From Noviherbaspirillum aerium (lineage in GTDB: Bacteria > Pseudomonadota > Gammaproteobacteria > Burkholderiales > Burkholderiaceae_D): a stretch of DNA of 64,000 bases. How positions within the stretch are numbered: the first letter of the stretch is position 1; each line of letters begins with the position of its first letter. Positions 18,116 to 29,071 of the stretch are shown here, one piece after another. The position numbers and the translations under genes were made by a program. A model generated the notes under the pieces. That model saw nothing but the letters and a program-made list of their open reading frames with translations. It ran no database searches and was not told the origin of the DNA. Location: the NCBI RefSeq assembly GCF_008929045.1, contig NZ_VFAH01000005.1, positions 186,001-250,000 on the forward strand, in the 5' to 3' direction.

Positions 18116-19530
18116 TGAAATCGTCATTGGCTGCATTGCAGCCATGGATTTCTGGTGCGTCCGTGGTAAACGGCGCGGCGGGAAATGTCGCCTTCGACGG
18201 CGTGTCGACCGACAGCCGCCAGGCCGGCACGGGCAATCTGTTCGTTGCATTGCGCGGCGAGCGTTTCGACGCGCACGATTTTCTGCATGACGTGACGGCC
18301 AGGGGTGTTGCGGCCGTCGTGGTGGAGCGCGTGCCGGACGGCCTGAACGTGCCGGCGCTGCTGGTGCCGGATACGCGGATCGCGCTCGGTGAAATCGCCG
18401 CGCACTGGCGCCGCCAGTTCACGCTGCCGGTCATCGGCGTCACCGGCAGCAACGGCAAGACCACGGTCAAGGAAATGATCGCTTCGATATTGTCGGCCGC
18501 ATACGGCGCGGCCAATATCCTTGCCACCCGCGGCAATCTCAACAACGACATTGGCGTTCCGCTCACGGTATTCCGCCTCGATGCCGCCTACCAGGCGGCC
18601 GTGATCGAACTCGGCATGAATCATCCCGGCGAGATCGCGGCCATCACCGGCATTTCCCAGCCCACGGTGGCGCTGGTCAACAATGCACAACGCGAGCACC
18701 AGGAGTTCATGGAAAGCGTTGAAGCCGTCGCCAGGGAGAACGGCGCAGTGATCCTCGGCCTGCCGGCCGACGGCGTGGCCGTGTTCCCCGCCGATGATAC
18801 TTACACCACGCTGTGGCGCGCCTACGCCGGGCAGCGTAGAACAATGACATTCGGCCTCCCCCAAGACGTGCAAGACGGTCAAGAGGCCAATGTGCAAGCG
18901 GATGTAAGCTGCACATTTCAGGTGAACGATTTTGGCAGTGACCTGTCCATTACTGCCTGTGGGAAACAATTCCAGGTAACACTTTCCGCGGCGGGCGTGC
19001 ACAACGTCCGCAATGCACTTGCTGCAACGGCTTGCACGCTTGCCATCGGCGTGTCCGAGGAGGCGATCAAGCGCGGACTCGAGGCATTTGCCCCGGTCAG
19101 CGGGCGGCTGCAGCGCAAGACGGCGAAGAGTGGAGCACTGGTGATCGACGATACGTACAACGCCAACCCGGATTCGGTGCGCGCTGCCATTGAAGTCCTG
19201 TCACGCACGACAGGGCCGCGCGTGCTGGTGCTGGGCGACATGGGCGAAGTGGGCGACGAAGGCCCGCAGTTCCATGTCGAGATCGGCAACTACGCGCGCG
19301 AGCAGGGCATCGAGCATCTGCTTACGCTCGGCGAACTGGCCAGGCATGCCAGCGCTGCATTTGGCGCGGGCGCAAGGCACTTCGACGATATCGGATCGAT
19401 CAACCAGGCGGCCGAGGCATTGGTTTCCTCAGGCACGACGGCGCTGGTGAAGGGCTCGCGTTTCATGAAGATGGAGCGCGTGATCCAGCATCTCGTCAAT
19501 CAAATGGATCAAGGACAGGGAACCCACTGA
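18115..19530 (+). CDS. murF: UDP-N-acetylmuramoyl-tripeptide--D-alanyl-D-alanine ligase MurF
   Basis: The 471-residue ligase attaches D-Ala-D-Ala to the tripeptide precursor made by MurE. The P-loop GSNGKTT is at 111-117, and the middle-domain phrase [10 protein letters not shown] and the C-terminal [10 protein letters not shown] block are both canonical. The start is fixed by overlap with the murE stop (TAATG at 18113-18117), although the open frame continues upstream within murE in another phase. One base separates it from mraY. Confidence 0.96.
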   Translation: MKSSLAALQPWISGASVVNGAAGNVAFDGVSTDSRQAGTGNLFVALRGERFDAHDFLHDVTARGVAAVVVERVPDGLNVPALLVPDTRIALGEIAAHWRRQFTLPVIGVTGSNGKTTVKEMIASILSAAYGAANILATRGNLNNDIGVPLTVFRLDAAYQAAVIELGMNHPGEIAAITGISQPTVALVNNAQREHQEFMESVEAVARENGAVILGLPADGVAVFPADDTYTTLWRAYAGQRRTMTFGLPQDVQDGQEANVQADVSCTFQVNDFGSDLSITACGKQFQVTLSAAGVHNVRNALAATACTLAIGVSEEAIKRGLEAFAPVSGRLQRKTAKSGALVIDDTYNANPDSVRAAIEVLSRTTGPRVLVLGDMGEVGDEGPQFHVEIGNYAREQGIEHLLTLGELARHASAAFGAGARHFDDIGSINQAAEALVSSGTTALVKGSRFMKMERVIQHLVNQMDQGQGTH

Positions 19531-19531
19531 C

Positions 19532-20701
19532 ATGCTGCTTTGGCTGGCGCAATACTTCCAACAAGACTTAAACACGCTGCGGGTCTTCAACTTCATCACC
19601 TTCCGTGCCGTGTTCGCCACGCTGACGGCGCTCGTGATCGGTCTCATCGCCGGTCCCGCCATGATCCGCATGCTGACCCGCATGAAGGTCGGCCAGGCGG
19701 TGCGCACCGACGGTCCGCAGACGCACCTGATCAAGACCGGCACGCCCACCATGGGCGGCGCGCTGATCCTGCTCGCCATCGGCATCTCCACCATCCTCTG
19801 GTCCGACTTCAGCAACCGCTTCGTCTGGGTGGTGCTGGTGGTGACGCTCGGCTACGGCGCCATCGGCTGGGTCGACGACTACCGCAAGGTGGTCTACAAG
19901 AACCCGGAAGGCATGTCGTCGAAGGAGAAGTATTTCTGGCAATCGCTGATCGGCATCACCGCCGCGATCTATCTCGCGTTTTCCGTGTCGGCGCCGACCA
20001 ACACCCAGGTACTGAACCTGTTCATGGACTGGGTGCAGTCCGGCTTCAACCTCGACCTGCCGCCCAAGGCCGACCTGATCGTCCCGTTCTTCAAGACCAT
20101 CAGCTATCCACTCGGCGTCTGGGGCTTCATCGCGCTGACCTACTTCGTCATCGTCGGCACCAGCAATGCGGTGAACCTGACCGACGGCCTCGACGGCCTC
20201 GCCATCATGCCGACGGTGATGGTCGGATCGGCGCTCGGACTCATTGCCTACCTCACAGGCAGCGCAATGTACTCGAAATACCTCTTTATTCCTCACATTC
20301 CCGGCGCCGCCGAGCTGTTAATCTTCTGTGGCGCGATGGCTGGAGCAGGGTTGGCGTTCCTGTGGTTCAACGCCCATCCGGCGCAGGTGTTCATGGGCGA
20401 TGTCGGCGCGCTGGCGCTGGGCGGCGCGCTCGGCACCGTTGCCGTCATCGTGCGCCAGGAAATCGTCCTGTTCATCATGGGCGGCATCTTCGTGGTGGAG
20501 ACGTTGTCGGTGATGCTGCAGGTGGGCTATTTCAAATATACGAAGAAGCGGTTCGGTGTCGGGCGCCGCATCCTGCTGATGGCGCCGCTGCATCACCACT
20601 TCGAACAAAAGGGATGGAAAGAGACCAAGGTCGTGGTGCGTTTCTGGATCATCACGATGATGCTGGTGCTGTTCGGTCTGTCAACTCTGAAGCTGCGGTA
20701 A
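19532..20701 (+). CDS. mraY: Phospho-N-acetylmuramoyl-pentapeptide transferase MraY
   Basis: A 389-residue polytopic membrane enzyme (about ten hydrophobic segments) that forms lipid I from undecaprenyl phosphate and UDP-MurNAc-pentapeptide. Motifs include the [10 protein letters not shown] segment, the catalytic aspartates in GWVDDYRK and [10 protein letters not shown], and the HHHFE motif near residue 353. Length suits the family (E. coli 360). It ends in TAATG shared with murD. Confidence 0.97.
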   Translation: MLLWLAQYFQQDLNTLRVFNFITFRAVFATLTALVIGLIAGPAMIRMLTRMKVGQAVRTDGPQTHLIKTGTPTMGGALILLAIGISTILWSDFSNRFVWVVLVVTLGYGAIGWVDDYRKVVYKNPEGMSSKEKYFWQSLIGITAAIYLAFSVSAPTNTQVLNLFMDWVQSGFNLDLPPKADLIVPFFKTISYPLGVWGFIALTYFVIVGTSNAVNLTDGLDGLAIMPTVMVGSALGLIAYLTGSAMYSKYLFIPHIPGAAELLIFCGAMAGAGLAFLWFNAHPAQVFMGDVGALALGGALGTVAVIVRQEIVLFIMGGIFVVETLSVMLQVGYFKYTKKRFGVGRRILLMAPLHHHFEQKGWKETKVVVRFWIITMMLVLFGLSTLKLR

Positions 20702-22215
20702 TGGAAGGCTGCGTGGAAAACGTCGTGAACTATCAGGGGAAAAAGGTTCTCGTGCTCGGGCTCGGTGAATCCGGGCTGGCGATGGCATTGTGGCTGGCGC
20801 GCTGCGGCGCCGTGCCGCGCGTCGCCGACACCCGCGCCGAACCGGACCGCCTGCCGGCGCTGCGCACGGCCGTGCCGGATGCCGAATTCGTCAGCGGTCC
20901 ATTCAATGCGGCCCTGGTCGAGGGCATCGATTTCGTTGCCGTCAGCCCGGGCCTCGCGCCCAACCGCGAGCTGGCCGACATCATTCCCGCCGCGCAGGAA
21001 AAGAACATTCCGCTGTGGGGCGAAATCGAACTCTTCGCCCAGGCCTTGGCTGCATTGCGCGAACAGCGCGGGTATGCGCCGAAAGTCATCGCCATCACCG
21101 GCACCAACGGCAAGACCACCGTCACCAGCCTGACCGGCCTGCTGTGCCGCCGCGCCGGCCTGGCAACCCAGGTCGCGGGCAACATCAGCCCGGCCGCGCT
21201 GGATGTGCTGCGCGAAGCGCTCGACAGGAATGCATTGCCGCAGGCCTGGGTGCTGGAACTGTCGAGCTTCCAGCTGCATACCACCTACAGCCTGCAGGCC
21301 GATGTCGCCACGGTGCTGAACGTGACGCAGGATCACCTCGACTGGCATGGCGACATGGATGCCTACGCCGCCGACAAGGCCCGCATCTTCGGTGCGAATA
21401 CGATTCGCCTGCTCAATCGCGACGATGCGCGTGTCATGCAGATGGCCGCGCCGATGGCTGCCAACATCAGCTTCGGCAGCGACGAGCCCGATCATCCGGA
21501 CTGTTTCGGCCTGGTCAATGACAATGGCATGCAATGGCTGTCCACCGCCATCGCCGCCGAAGAGGGCGAAAAGCGCCGCCGCAAGAAGGACAGCATTGAA
21601 GTGCCGGTCATTCTCAACCGCCTCATGCCCACCGACGCCCTCAAGATCCGCGGCCAGCACAATGCGGTCAATGCACTCGCCGCGCTGGCCCTGTGCCGCG
21701 CGATCGGCCTGCCGCTGGCGCCGCTGCTGCACGGCCTGCGCGAATACCAGGGCGAGCCGCACCGGGTCGAACTCATCGGCACCGTCGGCGGCATCGATTA
21801 CTACGACGACAGCAAGGGCACCAATGTCGGCGCCACGGTCGCCGCGCTGGTCGGGCTCGGCGTCAACCAGTCCGGCAAGCGCCTGGTGCTGATCGCCGGC
21901 GGCGACGGCAAGGGGCAGGATTTTTCACCGCTGGCCGAACCGATCGCGAAATACGTGCGCGCGGTGGTCCTGATCGGCAAGGATGCCGGCGCGATTCGCG
22001 CCGCGATGGCCGACACCGGCGTCGAAGCCGTCGACTGCGCAACGCTGGAAGCGGCCGTGCAGAAGGCGACCGAGCTTGCCCGGAGCGGCGACTCGGTGCT
22101 GCTGTCCCCGGCTTGCGCCAGCCTCGACATGTTCCGCAATTATGCGCACCGCGCGGAAGTGTTCATCGGCGCGGTCCGTGAAATCGGCCTGGCGCGCGGC
22201 GAGGTGATTGCATGA
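20701..22215 (+). CDS. murD: UDP-N-acetylmuramoylalanine--D-glutamate ligase MurD
   Basis: The 504-residue ligase adds D-glutamate to UDP-MurNAc-L-Ala. GTNGKTT lies at 134-140; ELSSFQL and the C-terminal [10 protein letters not shown] block are typical. It is about 65 residues longer than E. coli MurD (438). Much of the excess is a 12-residue N-terminal extension, a loop near residue 120 and a basic insertion ([10 protein letters not shown], near 289-298) in the central/C-terminal linker. The start is set by overlap with the mraY stop. The open frame continues upstream, out of phase with mraY, but is not coding there. Confidence 0.96.
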   Translation: MEGCVENVVNYQGKKVLVLGLGESGLAMALWLARCGAVPRVADTRAEPDRLPALRTAVPDAEFVSGPFNAALVEGIDFVAVSPGLAPNRELADIIPAAQEKNIPLWGEIELFAQALAALREQRGYAPKVIAITGTNGKTTVTSLTGLLCRRAGLATQVAGNISPAALDVLREALDRNALPQAWVLELSSFQLHTTYSLQADVATVLNVTQDHLDWHGDMDAYAADKARIFGANTIRLLNRDDARVMQMAAPMAANISFGSDEPDHPDCFGLVNDNGMQWLSTAIAAEEGEKRRRKKDSIEVPVILNRLMPTDALKIRGQHNAVNALAALALCRAIGLPLAPLLHGLREYQGEPHRVELIGTVGGIDYYDDSKGTNVGATVAALVGLGVNQSGKRLVLIAGGDGKGQDFSPLAEPIAKYVRAVVLIGKDAGAIRAAMADTGVEAVDCATLEAAVQKATELARSGDSVLLSPACASLDMFRNYAHRAEVFIGAVREIGLARGEVIA

Positions 22216-23420
22216 AATTCGCCCTGCCATCCTTCTCTTCGCCCGCGGAAAAGGCGCCGATGCCCGGCGTCGTGCATCGGTCGCGGATGATGGAATACGA
22301 CCAGCCGCTGGTCTGGGTCGTGATCCTGCTGATGCTGTTCGGCATGGTAATGGTGTACTCGGCGTCGATTGCCTTGCCCGATTCGCCGAAATACGCAAAC
22401 TACAAGAACACGCATTTCCTGGTGCGCCAGGCGAGCTTCATTTCGGTAGCGCTGGTCGCGGGCCTGCTGGCCTTCCGCGTGCGCATCGCCACCTGGCAGC
22501 GCCTGGCGCCGTATCTCTTCGTGGCCACCATGGTGCTGCTGGTGCTGGTGCTGGTGCCCGGCATCGGCAAGGGGGTCAACGGCGCGCGCCGCTGGCTGTC
22601 GCTCAAGATATTCAACCTGCAGCCATCGGAGATGATGAAGCTGTTCGTGGTGCTGTACGCCGCCGACTACACCGTGCGCAAGCAGCAGTACATGCACAAG
22701 CTGACCAAGGGTTTCCTGCCGATGACGGTGGCGATCGGCTTCGTCGGCCTGCTGCTGCTGCTCGAGCCCGACCTCGGCGCCTTCGGCGTGATCGTCTGCA
22801 TCGCGATGGGCATCCTTTTCCTGGGCGGCATCAACGGTATCTGGTTCGGCGGCATCGGCGCCACGCTGGTCGGCATTTTCACCATGGTGATCGTGCTGTC
22901 GCCCTGGCGGCGCGAGCGCATTTTCGCCTATCTCAATCCCTGGACCGAGGAAAACGCGCTCGGCAAGGCATACCAGCTGTCGCACTCCCTGATCGCCTTC
23001 GGCCGCGGGGAATTGTTCGGCGTCGGCCTCGGTGGCAGCGTGGAGAAGCTGCACTATCTTCCGGAAGCGCATACCGACTTCCTGCTGGCGGTGATCGGGG
23101 AAGAGCTCGGCTTCGTCGGCGTCGTGGTCGTGATCGCCATGTTCTACTGGATCGTCAAGCGCTCCTTCGAGATCGGCCGCCAGGCCATCGCCATGGATCT
23201 GACCTTCGCCGGTCTCGCCGCCAAGGGCATCGGCATCTGGATCGGCGTGCAGACCTTCATCAACATGGGCGTGAACCTCGGCCTGCTGCCGACCAAGGGC
23301 CTGACCCTGCCGCTGATGAGCTACGGCGGCTCCGGCGTGGTGCTCAACTGCGTCGGCCTCGCCATCCTGCTGCGCATCGATTACGAAAACAGGGTACTGA
23401 TGCGGGGAGGGCGCATATGA
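22212..23420 (+). CDS. ftsW: Peptidoglycan glycosyltransferase FtsW
   Basis: A 402-residue SEDS-family membrane protein with about ten transmembrane segments, which polymerises septal glycan together with FtsI. Recognisable features are GARRWL near residue 126, the acidic [11 protein letters not shown] loop, [17 protein letters not shown], and the terminal [10 protein letters not shown] block. RodA is excluded by position in the dcw cluster between murD and murG. ATGA overlaps join it to both neighbours. Confidence 0.96.
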   Translation: MKFALPSFSSPAEKAPMPGVVHRSRMMEYDQPLVWVVILLMLFGMVMVYSASIALPDSPKYANYKNTHFLVRQASFISVALVAGLLAFRVRIATWQRLAPYLFVATMVLLVLVLVPGIGKGVNGARRWLSLKIFNLQPSEMMKLFVVLYAADYTVRKQQYMHKLTKGFLPMTVAIGFVGLLLLLEPDLGAFGVIVCIAMGILFLGGINGIWFGGIGATLVGIFTMVIVLSPWRRERIFAYLNPWTEENALGKAYQLSHSLIAFGRGELFGVGLGGSVEKLHYLPEAHTDFLLAVIGEELGFVGVVVVIAMFYWIVKRSFEIGRQAIAMDLTFAGLAAKGIGIWIGVQTFINMGVNLGLLPTKGLTLPLMSYGGSGVVLNCVGLAILLRIDYENRVLMRGGRI

Positions 23421-24511
23421 AACAAGCGCAGCGCACCAAGCGCCTGATGATCATGGCGGCCGGCACCGGCGGCCATATCTTCCCCGGCCTCGCCATCGCG
23501 CAGACCATGCGTTCGCGCGGCTGGGAAGTCAGCTGGCTCGGCACCATGCACGGCATGGAACGAGATCTCGTTCCCAGGCACCACATCGAGATGGATTCGA
23601 TCGACTTCGCCGGCCTGCGCGGCAAGGGCCTCGGGCATACCATGCGCGGCGCCTTCAAGATGGCGGCCGGCTTCGCTTCCTGCTTCGGCATCATCGGCCG
23701 GCGCAAGCCGAGCGTGGTGCTGGGCATGGGCGGCTACGTGACCGTCCCCGGCGGCATGATGGCTAGGCTGCGCGGCGTGCCGCTGGCGCTGGTCAACGCC
23801 GATGCCGCGCTGCTGCTGTCGAACAAGACGCTGGCGCCGGCCGCGCAGCGGGTGCTGTTCGGCTTCCCGGCCGATTTCGGCAGCGCCGCCGGCAAGGCGC
23901 TGGTCACCGGCAATCCGGTGCGCCAGGAAATCATCGACGTGCCGGTGCCGGAACAGCGCTATGCGGCCCGCACCGGCCCGCTCAAGCTGCTGGTGGTCGG
24001 CGGCAGCCTCGGCGCCAAGGCCCTGAACGACTGCCTGCCCGCGGCGCTGGCCCTGATTCCCGAAGGAATCCGGCCGGTCGTCACGCACCAGTCCGGCAGG
24101 CAGCATATTGAAGTCCTGCGCACCGCCTACGGGAATGCGCAGGTGCAGGCGGAAGTGGTCGACTTCATCGATGACATGCCGCGCCGCTATGCGGAAGCCG
24201 ACCTGGTGATCTGCCGCGCCGGCGCCATCACCGTGTCCGAACTGACCGCGGCCGGCGTACCCAGCGTGCTGGTGCCGCTGGTCGCATCGACCACATCGCA
24301 CCAGCGCGACAACGCACAGTGGATGGCCAAACAGCAAGCCGCCATCCATTTGCCGCAAGGCGAACTGACGCCCCAGAAACTGGCGGATCTACTGCAATCG
24401 ATGACGCGCGAGCGCTGCCTGGCCATGGCGCAGGCCGCTTACCGCATCGGACGACGCGAGGCCAATGAAGCCATCGCGAATGTACTGGAAGAATTGGCAA
24501 ACAAAGCATGA
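23417..24511 (+). CDS. murG: Lipid II synthase MurG (undecaprenyldiphospho-muramoylpentapeptide beta-N-acetylglucosaminyltransferase)
   Basis: A 364-residue GT-B glycosyltransferase at the inner face of the membrane that converts lipid I to lipid II. The N-terminal glycine loop [15 protein letters not shown], the GGYVTVPGG loop, [10 protein letters not shown] and the donor-site block [15 protein letters not shown] are all present. The ATG at 23417 overlaps the ftsW stop (ATGA). A longer open frame upstream is a shadow of ftsW. Confidence 0.96.
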   Translation: MKQAQRTKRLMIMAAGTGGHIFPGLAIAQTMRSRGWEVSWLGTMHGMERDLVPRHHIEMDSIDFAGLRGKGLGHTMRGAFKMAAGFASCFGIIGRRKPSVVLGMGGYVTVPGGMMARLRGVPLALVNADAALLLSNKTLAPAAQRVLFGFPADFGSAAGKALVTGNPVRQEIIDVPVPEQRYAARTGPLKLLVVGGSLGAKALNDCLPAALALIPEGIRPVVTHQSGRQHIEVLRTAYGNAQVQAEVVDFIDDMPRRYAEADLVICRAGAITVSELTAAGVPSVLVPLVASTTSHQRDNAQWMAKQQAAIHLPQGELTPQKLADLLQSMTRERCLAMAQAAYRIGRREANEAIANVLEELANKA

Positions 24512-25890
24512 AGCACAAAGTCAAAAACATTCATTTCGTCGGCATCGGCGGTTCGGGCATGAGCGGCATCGCGGAAGTGCTGCTCAACCTCGGCTATACC
24601 GTGTCCGGCTCCGACCTCGGCAGCAATGCCGCCACCAAGCGCCTCGCCGAACTCGGCGCCACGGTGACGCAGGGCCACGCCGCCGAGAACGTCCAGAACG
24701 CCGACGCCATCGTCACCTCGACCGCGGTCAAGGGCGACAATCCGGAAGTCCTCGCCGCCCGCGCCAAGCACATTCCCATCGTGCCGCGCGCCGTCATGCT
24801 GGCCGAACTGATGCGCCTGAAGCAGGGCATCGCGATCGCCGGCACCCACGGCAAGACCACCACCACCAGCCTGGTCGCCAGCGTGCTGGCCGAAGGCGGG
24901 CTCGATCCGACCTTCGTCATCGGCGGCCGCCTCAACAGCGCCGGCGCCAATGCCAAGCTGGGCGCGGGCGACTTCATCGTCGCCGAAGCCGATGAATCGG
25001 ATGCCTCCTTCCTCAACCTGTCGCCGTGCATCGAAGTCATCACCAACATCGATGCCGACCACATGGAGACCTACGATCACAGCTTCGCCAAGCTCAAGCA
25101 GGCTTTCGTCGAATTCACCCAGCGCCTGCCGTTCTACGGCGTGGCCATGCTGTGCCTCGACGATGCCAGCGTGCGCGAGATCATGCCGTTCATCTCCAAG
25201 CCGATTCTCACCTACGGCTTCCACCAGGATGCGCAGGTGCGCGCGGTGGATGCCAGGGCGGTCGACGGCAAGATGGAATTCACCGTGCTGCAGGAAGGCT
25301 ATGCGCCGCTGGCGGTGCAGCTGAACCAGCCCGGCATGCACAACGTGCAGAATGCCTGCGCGGCGATCGCGATCGCCCGCGAACTCGGCGTGGCCGACAC
25401 CGCGACCCAGAAGGCGCTGCGCGAATTCAACGGCGTCGGGCGCCGCTTCACCCGCTATGGCGACATCCAGCTGCCCGACGGCGGCTCCTTCGCGCTGGTC
25501 GACGACTACGGCCACCATCCGGTGGAAACCGCGGCCACGCTGGCGGCGGCGCGCGGCGCCTATCCGGGACGCCGGCTGGTGCTGGCCTTCCAGCCGCACC
25601 GCTATACCCGCACGCGCGACCTGTTCGAGGATTTCGTGAAGGTGCTGTCGAGCGCCGACGCGCTGGTGCTGGGCGAAGTATACGCGGCCGGCGAACAGCC
25701 CATCGTCGCCGCCGACGGCCGGGCGCTGGCGCATGCGCTGCGCGTGCTCGGCAAGGTCGAGCCGATTTTCGTGGAAGACATCGCCGACATGCCGGCCACC
25801 ATCATGAACATGGCCAGGGACGGCGATGTGGTGATCACGATGGGCGCCGGTTCGATCAGCGGCGTGCCGGGCAAGCTGGCGCAGGTTTGA
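24508..25890 (+). CDS. murC: UDP-N-acetylmuramate--L-alanine ligase MurC
   Basis: The 460-residue ligase is the first of the stem-peptide Mur ligases. An N-terminal [15 protein letters not shown]-binding loop is followed by the P-loop GTHGKTT (112-118), then [10 protein letters not shown] and the DDYGHHPVE block. Size matches the family (E. coli 491). It starts within the murG stop (ATGA). The gap after it is the first real break in the cluster. Confidence 0.96.
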   Translation: MKHKVKNIHFVGIGGSGMSGIAEVLLNLGYTVSGSDLGSNAATKRLAELGATVTQGHAAENVQNADAIVTSTAVKGDNPEVLAARAKHIPIVPRAVMLAELMRLKQGIAIAGTHGKTTTTSLVASVLAEGGLDPTFVIGGRLNSAGANAKLGAGDFIVAEADESDASFLNLSPCIEVITNIDADHMETYDHSFAKLKQAFVEFTQRLPFYGVAMLCLDDASVREIMPFISKPILTYGFHQDAQVRAVDARAVDGKMEFTVLQEGYAPLAVQLNQPGMHNVQNACAAIAIARELGVADTATQKALREFNGVGRRFTRYGDIQLPDGGSFALVDDYGHHPVETAATLAAARGAYPGRRLVLAFQPHRYTRTRDLFEDFVKVLSSADALVLGEVYAAGEQPIVAADGRALAHALRVLGKVEPIFVEDIADMPATIMNMARDGDVVITMGAGSISGVPGKLAQV

Positions 25891-25906
25891 GTGATCAGGG
25901 AAGGCG

Positions 25907-25939
25907 TCCCTTGCCGCTTTCCTTACAGGCGGCAAGGGA
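25907..25939 (+). other. Intercistronic hairpin between murC and ddlB
   Basis: TCCCTTGCCGC (25907-25917) pairs perfectly with GCGGCAAGGGA (25929-25939) around an 11-base loop. No T-run follows directly; a short T-run (25954-25958) lies 15 bases on. It may act as an mRNA-stability or processing element, or as a weak attenuator, rather than a true terminator. Confidence 0.6.
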
Positions 25940-25972
25940 ACAGGCAGCACAATCTTTTTAAGCGAGTTGGTA

Positions 25973-26944
25973 ATGGCAAGTGAATTTGGAAAAGTCGGCG
26001 TTCTGTTCGGCGGTCGCTCCGCAGAGCGGGAGGTTTCGCTGATGTCCGGCAGGGGCGTCCTGGAAGCCCTGCGCAGCAAGGGCGTCGACGCGCACGGCTT
26101 TGATCCGGCGGAACGCAGCATCGCGGAACTGGCGGCGGAAAAGTTCGACCGCGTATTCATCGCGCTGCACGGCCGCTACGGCGAAGACGGCACGCTGCAG
26201 GGCGTGCTCGAGCAGCTGGGCCTGCCGTACACCGGCTCGGGCGTGATGGCGTCTTCCATCGGCATGGACAAGGTGATGACCAAGCGCATCTGGCTCAGCC
26301 ACGGACTGCCGACGCCGCGCTTCATCGTGCTCGATTCCAAGGAGGCGACCCATGAAGATCTGCGCAAGGTGCCGGACGAGCTCGGCCTGCCGTTGATGCT
26401 CAAGGCGCCGCACGAAGGTTCGACCATCGGCATCAGCAAGGTGATCGGCTATTCCGAAATGCAGAGCGGTTTCGACCTGTGCGCGAAGTATGACGAAGTG
26501 GTGCTGGCCGAAGAATTCATCACCGGCCGCGAACTGACGGTGCCGGTGCTCGGCACGGGCCGCAATGCGCGCGCGCTGCCGATCGTCGAGATCCGCGCGC
26601 CGCAGGGCAACTACGACTATGAGCACAAGTACTTCAGCGACGACACGCAGTACCTGTGCCCGGCGCCGCTCGACGAGGAACTGACCAAGCGCATCCAGTC
26701 GCTGGCGGTGCGCGCCTTCAATGCGGTGGGCAGTTCGGGATGGGCGCGCGTCGACTTCATGTTGCGCGCCGCCGACAACGAACCCTTCCTGCTGGAGATC
26801 AATACTTCTCCCGGCATGACCGGCCATTCTCTCGTGCCGATGGCGGCCAAGGCGGCGGGCGTGAGCTATGAAGATCTGTGCGTCGAGATCCTGCGTTCCG
26901 CGGACCTCGATCTGAAGCCGTCGCAAGACTGGAAACCGGCATAA
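25973..26944 (+). CDS. ddlB: D-alanine--D-alanine ligase
   Basis: The 323-residue ATP-grasp enzyme makes the D-Ala-D-Ala dipeptide used by Mur[15 protein letters not shown] at the N terminus, [12 protein letters not shown], and the [16 protein letters not shown] block near the C terminus are the family hallmarks, and length is close to E. coli DdlB (306). I choose ATG 25973 over an in-frame TTG six bases upstream. The spacing from murC and the preceding hairpin suggest that this gene may have some expression control of its own. Confidence 0.96.
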   Translation: MASEFGKVGVLFGGRSAEREVSLMSGRGVLEALRSKGVDAHGFDPAERSIAELAAEKFDRVFIALHGRYGEDGTLQGVLEQLGLPYTGSGVMASSIGMDKVMTKRIWLSHGLPTPRFIVLDSKEATHEDLRKVPDELGLPLMLKAPHEGSTIGISKVIGYSEMQSGFDLCAKYDEVVLAEEFITGRELTVPVLGTGRNARALPIVEIRAPQGNYDYEHKYFSDDTQYLCPAPLDEELTKRIQSLAVRAFNAVGSSGWARVDFMLRAADNEPFLLEINTSPGMTGHSLVPMAAKAAGVSYEDLCVEILRSADLDLKPSQDWKPA

Positions 26945-26961
26945 GGAAAAGAGCGTAAATC

Positions 26962-27735
26962 ATGTGGCACGACGTCCGAATGCTCAATGCAACCACCAAC
27001 ACCCTGCTCGGGCTGCTGGTGCTGAGCCTGCTCGGCTCGGGCTTGTGGTGGGTTGCGCATCGGCCGATGTTCACGCTGAAAACTATTCAGGTGGAAGGTG
27101 TCGGCGAAACACAGCTGCGGCACGTTAATGCGTCCACGGTGCGCACCACCGCCGTGCCGCGCATCAAGGGCAACTTCTTCACCGCCGATCTCGATGCGGT
27201 GCGGCAGGCTTTCGAAGCGGTGCCGTGGGTGCGCAAGGCGGCGATCCGCCGCGAATGGCCGAACAAGCTGATCGTGCAGGTGGAGGAGCATCTGCCGCTC
27301 GCCACCTGGGGCGACGAAGGCAAGCTGGTATCGGTCAAGGGCGACATCTTCACCGCCAACCTGGACGAGGCGGAAGAAGACGGCGCGCTGCCGGAGTTCG
27401 CCGGACCGGACGGCAGCGAGAAGGAGATCGTTGCGCGCTACCGCGAGCTGATCGAATGGTTCAAGCCGGTCAGCCTGGTGCCCGAGAGCGTGCAGCTGTC
27501 GACCCGCTATGCCTGGACGGTGAAGCTGAACAACGGCATTACGGTCGAACTCGGCCGGGAGCAAAGCAAGACGACCTTGAAGGATCGGGTCGACCGGCTG
27601 ATCGGGATTTATCCGCAGCTTGTCAGCCGCCTGCAGGACAAGATTGAAAGTGTGGATATGCGGTACCCGAACGGAATGGCGCTGAAGGCGCCGGGGATCA
27701 AGTTCGCGCCGGACAGTAAAAAAGCAAAGCGATAA
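26962..27735 (+). CDS. ftsQ: Cell division protein FtsQ
   Basis: A 257-residue bitopic protein: short cytoplasmic N terminus, one membrane segment (about 13-32), a POTRA domain beginning near FTLKTIQVEG, then the beta domain. It joins FtsL and FtsB in the divisome. The WPNKLIVQVEEHLPLATW block is the most conserved stretch. AAGGAAAAGAG precedes the ATG. It lies between ddlB and ftsA as expected. Confidence 0.95.
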   Translation: MWHDVRMLNATTNTLLGLLVLSLLGSGLWWVAHRPMFTLKTIQVEGVGETQLRHVNASTVRTTAVPRIKGNFFTADLDAVRQAFEAVPWVRKAAIRREWPNKLIVQVEEHLPLATWGDEGKLVSVKGDIFTANLDEAEEDGALPEFAGPDGSEKEIVARYRELIEWFKPVSLVPESVQLSTRYAWTVKLNNGITVELGREQSKTTLKDRVDRLIGIYPQLVSRLQDKIESVDMRYPNGMALKAPGIKFAPDSKKAKR

Positions 27736-27737
27736 AC

Positions 27738-28970
27738 ATGACAAAAGACGCAAAAAACCTGATCGTCGGCCTCGATATCGGCACCTCGAAAGTGGTGGCG
27801 GTGGTGGCCGAGGTAATGCCTAACGGGAGGCATGAGGTCATCGGGCTCGGGCAGCACGAGTCCAAGGGGCTGAAAAAGGGAGTGGTGGTCAACATCGAGG
27901 CGACGGTCGAATCGATCCAGCGCGCGCTGGAAGAAGCCGAGCTGATGGCCGACTGCAAGATCAAGAACGTCTATACCGGCATCGCCGGCAGCCATATCCG
28001 CAGCTTCAATTCCAGCGGCATGGTCGCCATCAAGGACAAGGAAGTGACCGCCACCGACGTGGCGCGCGTGATCGAGACCGCGAAGGCGGTCAACATCCCG
28101 ACCGACCAGCAATTGCTGCACACCGTGCCGCAGGAATTCATCGTCGACAGCCAGGACGACGTGCGCGAGCCGATCGGCATGAGCGGCATCCGCCTCGAAG
28201 TGAAGGTGCATATCGTCACCGGCGCGGTGTCGGCGGTGCAGAACATCGTCAAGTGCGTGCGCCGCTGCGGCCTCGAAGTGTCGGACCTGATCCTGCAGCC
28301 GATGGCGTCCGCCGACGCGGTGCTCACCCCCGACGAGAAGGAACTCGGCGTGGTGCTGATCGACATCGGCGGCGGCACCACCGACGTCGCCATCTTCACC
28401 GAAGGCGCGATCCGCCACACCGCCGTGATCCCGATCGCCGGCGACCAGATCACCAACGACATCGCGATGGCGCTGCGTACGCCGACCGCCGAGGCGGAAG
28501 AAATCAAGCTGCGTTTCGGCGTTGCCAAGCAGGTGCTGGCCGATCCGGGCGAGACGCTGGAAGTGCCGGGCCTGGGCGACCGCGGTCCGCGCAGCCTGTC
28601 GCGCCAGGCGCTCGCCGCCGTGATCGAGCCACGCGTCGAAGAATTGTTTGCCCTCGTGCATCAGGTGGTGCGCGAGTCCGGTTACGAAGAAGTTCTGTCG
28701 TCAGGCCTGGTCCTGACCGGCGGCTCGGCGATGATGCCGGGCATGGTCGAACTGGCAGAGGATATTTTCCTCAAGCCGGCGCGGCTTGGAGTGCCCGAGT
28801 ACAGCGGTCAACTGGCGGACGTGGTGCGAAGCCCCCGCTATTCGACCGTGCTCGGTTTGTTGCTGGAAGCGAAGAAGCAGTACCTGCGCGGCCACATCGT
28901 CACCAGCCAGGACGGTTCGGTGAAGGCGGTATGGCAGCGCATGAAAGAATGGTTTTTGGGCAATTTCTAA
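27738..28970 (+). CDS. ftsA: Cell division protein FtsA
   Basis: A 410-residue actin-like ATPase that anchors FtsZ filaments to the membrane. Phosphate-1 LDIGTSKVVA, the phosphate-2 IDIGGGTTDVAI and the adenosine motif LTGGSAMMPG are all visible. The C terminus ends in an amphipathic helix (VKAVWQRMKEWFLGNF), the membrane-targeting sequence. It follows ftsQ after 2 bases. Confidence 0.97.
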   Translation: MTKDAKNLIVGLDIGTSKVVAVVAEVMPNGRHEVIGLGQHESKGLKKGVVVNIEATVESIQRALEEAELMADCKIKNVYTGIAGSHIRSFNSSGMVAIKDKEVTATDVARVIETAKAVNIPTDQQLLHTVPQEFIVDSQDDVREPIGMSGIRLEVKVHIVTGAVSAVQNIVKCVRRCGLEVSDLILQPMASADAVLTPDEKELGVVLIDIGGGTTDVAIFTEGAIRHTAVIPIAGDQITNDIAMALRTPTAEAEEIKLRFGVAKQVLADPGETLEVPGLGDRGPRSLSRQALAAVIEPRVEELFALVHQVVRESGYEEVLSSGLVLTGGSAMMPGMVELAEDIFLKPARLGVPEYSGQLADVVRSPRYSTVLGLLLEAKKQYLRGHIVTSQDGSVKAVWQRMKEWFLGNF

Positions 28971-28989
28971 CGTTAATTATTTTCGGCAT

Positions 28990-29034
28990 CAACTGCAGTT
29001 TGCAGTTGCTAGTCGCCACACCGCGTGGTGACTA
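28990..29034 (+). other. Two tandem hairpins between ftsA and ftsZ
   Basis: Stem 1 is CAACTGCA (28990-28997) with TGCAGTTG (29001-29008) and a 3-base loop. Stem 2 is TAGTCGCCAC (29010-29019) with GTGGTGACTA (29025-29034), one G-T pair and a 5-base loop. They sit 37 bases upstream of ftsZ with no T-run, so a processing, stability or translational role is more likely than termination. Confidence 0.6.
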
Positions 29035-29071
29035 ACGACTGAAAACTGCATCATCATCTAAGGGAGTCATC

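Noticed and set aside
16436-18250. A 604-codon minus-strand open frame opposite murE
   Set aside because: It is antisense to murE and ftsI, with no domain and no ribosome site.
19540-20700. Upstream extension of the murD reading frame through mraY
   Set aside because: The extension is out of phase with mraY and its translation is low-complexity His/Arg-rich; MurD begins at the TAATG overlap at 20701.
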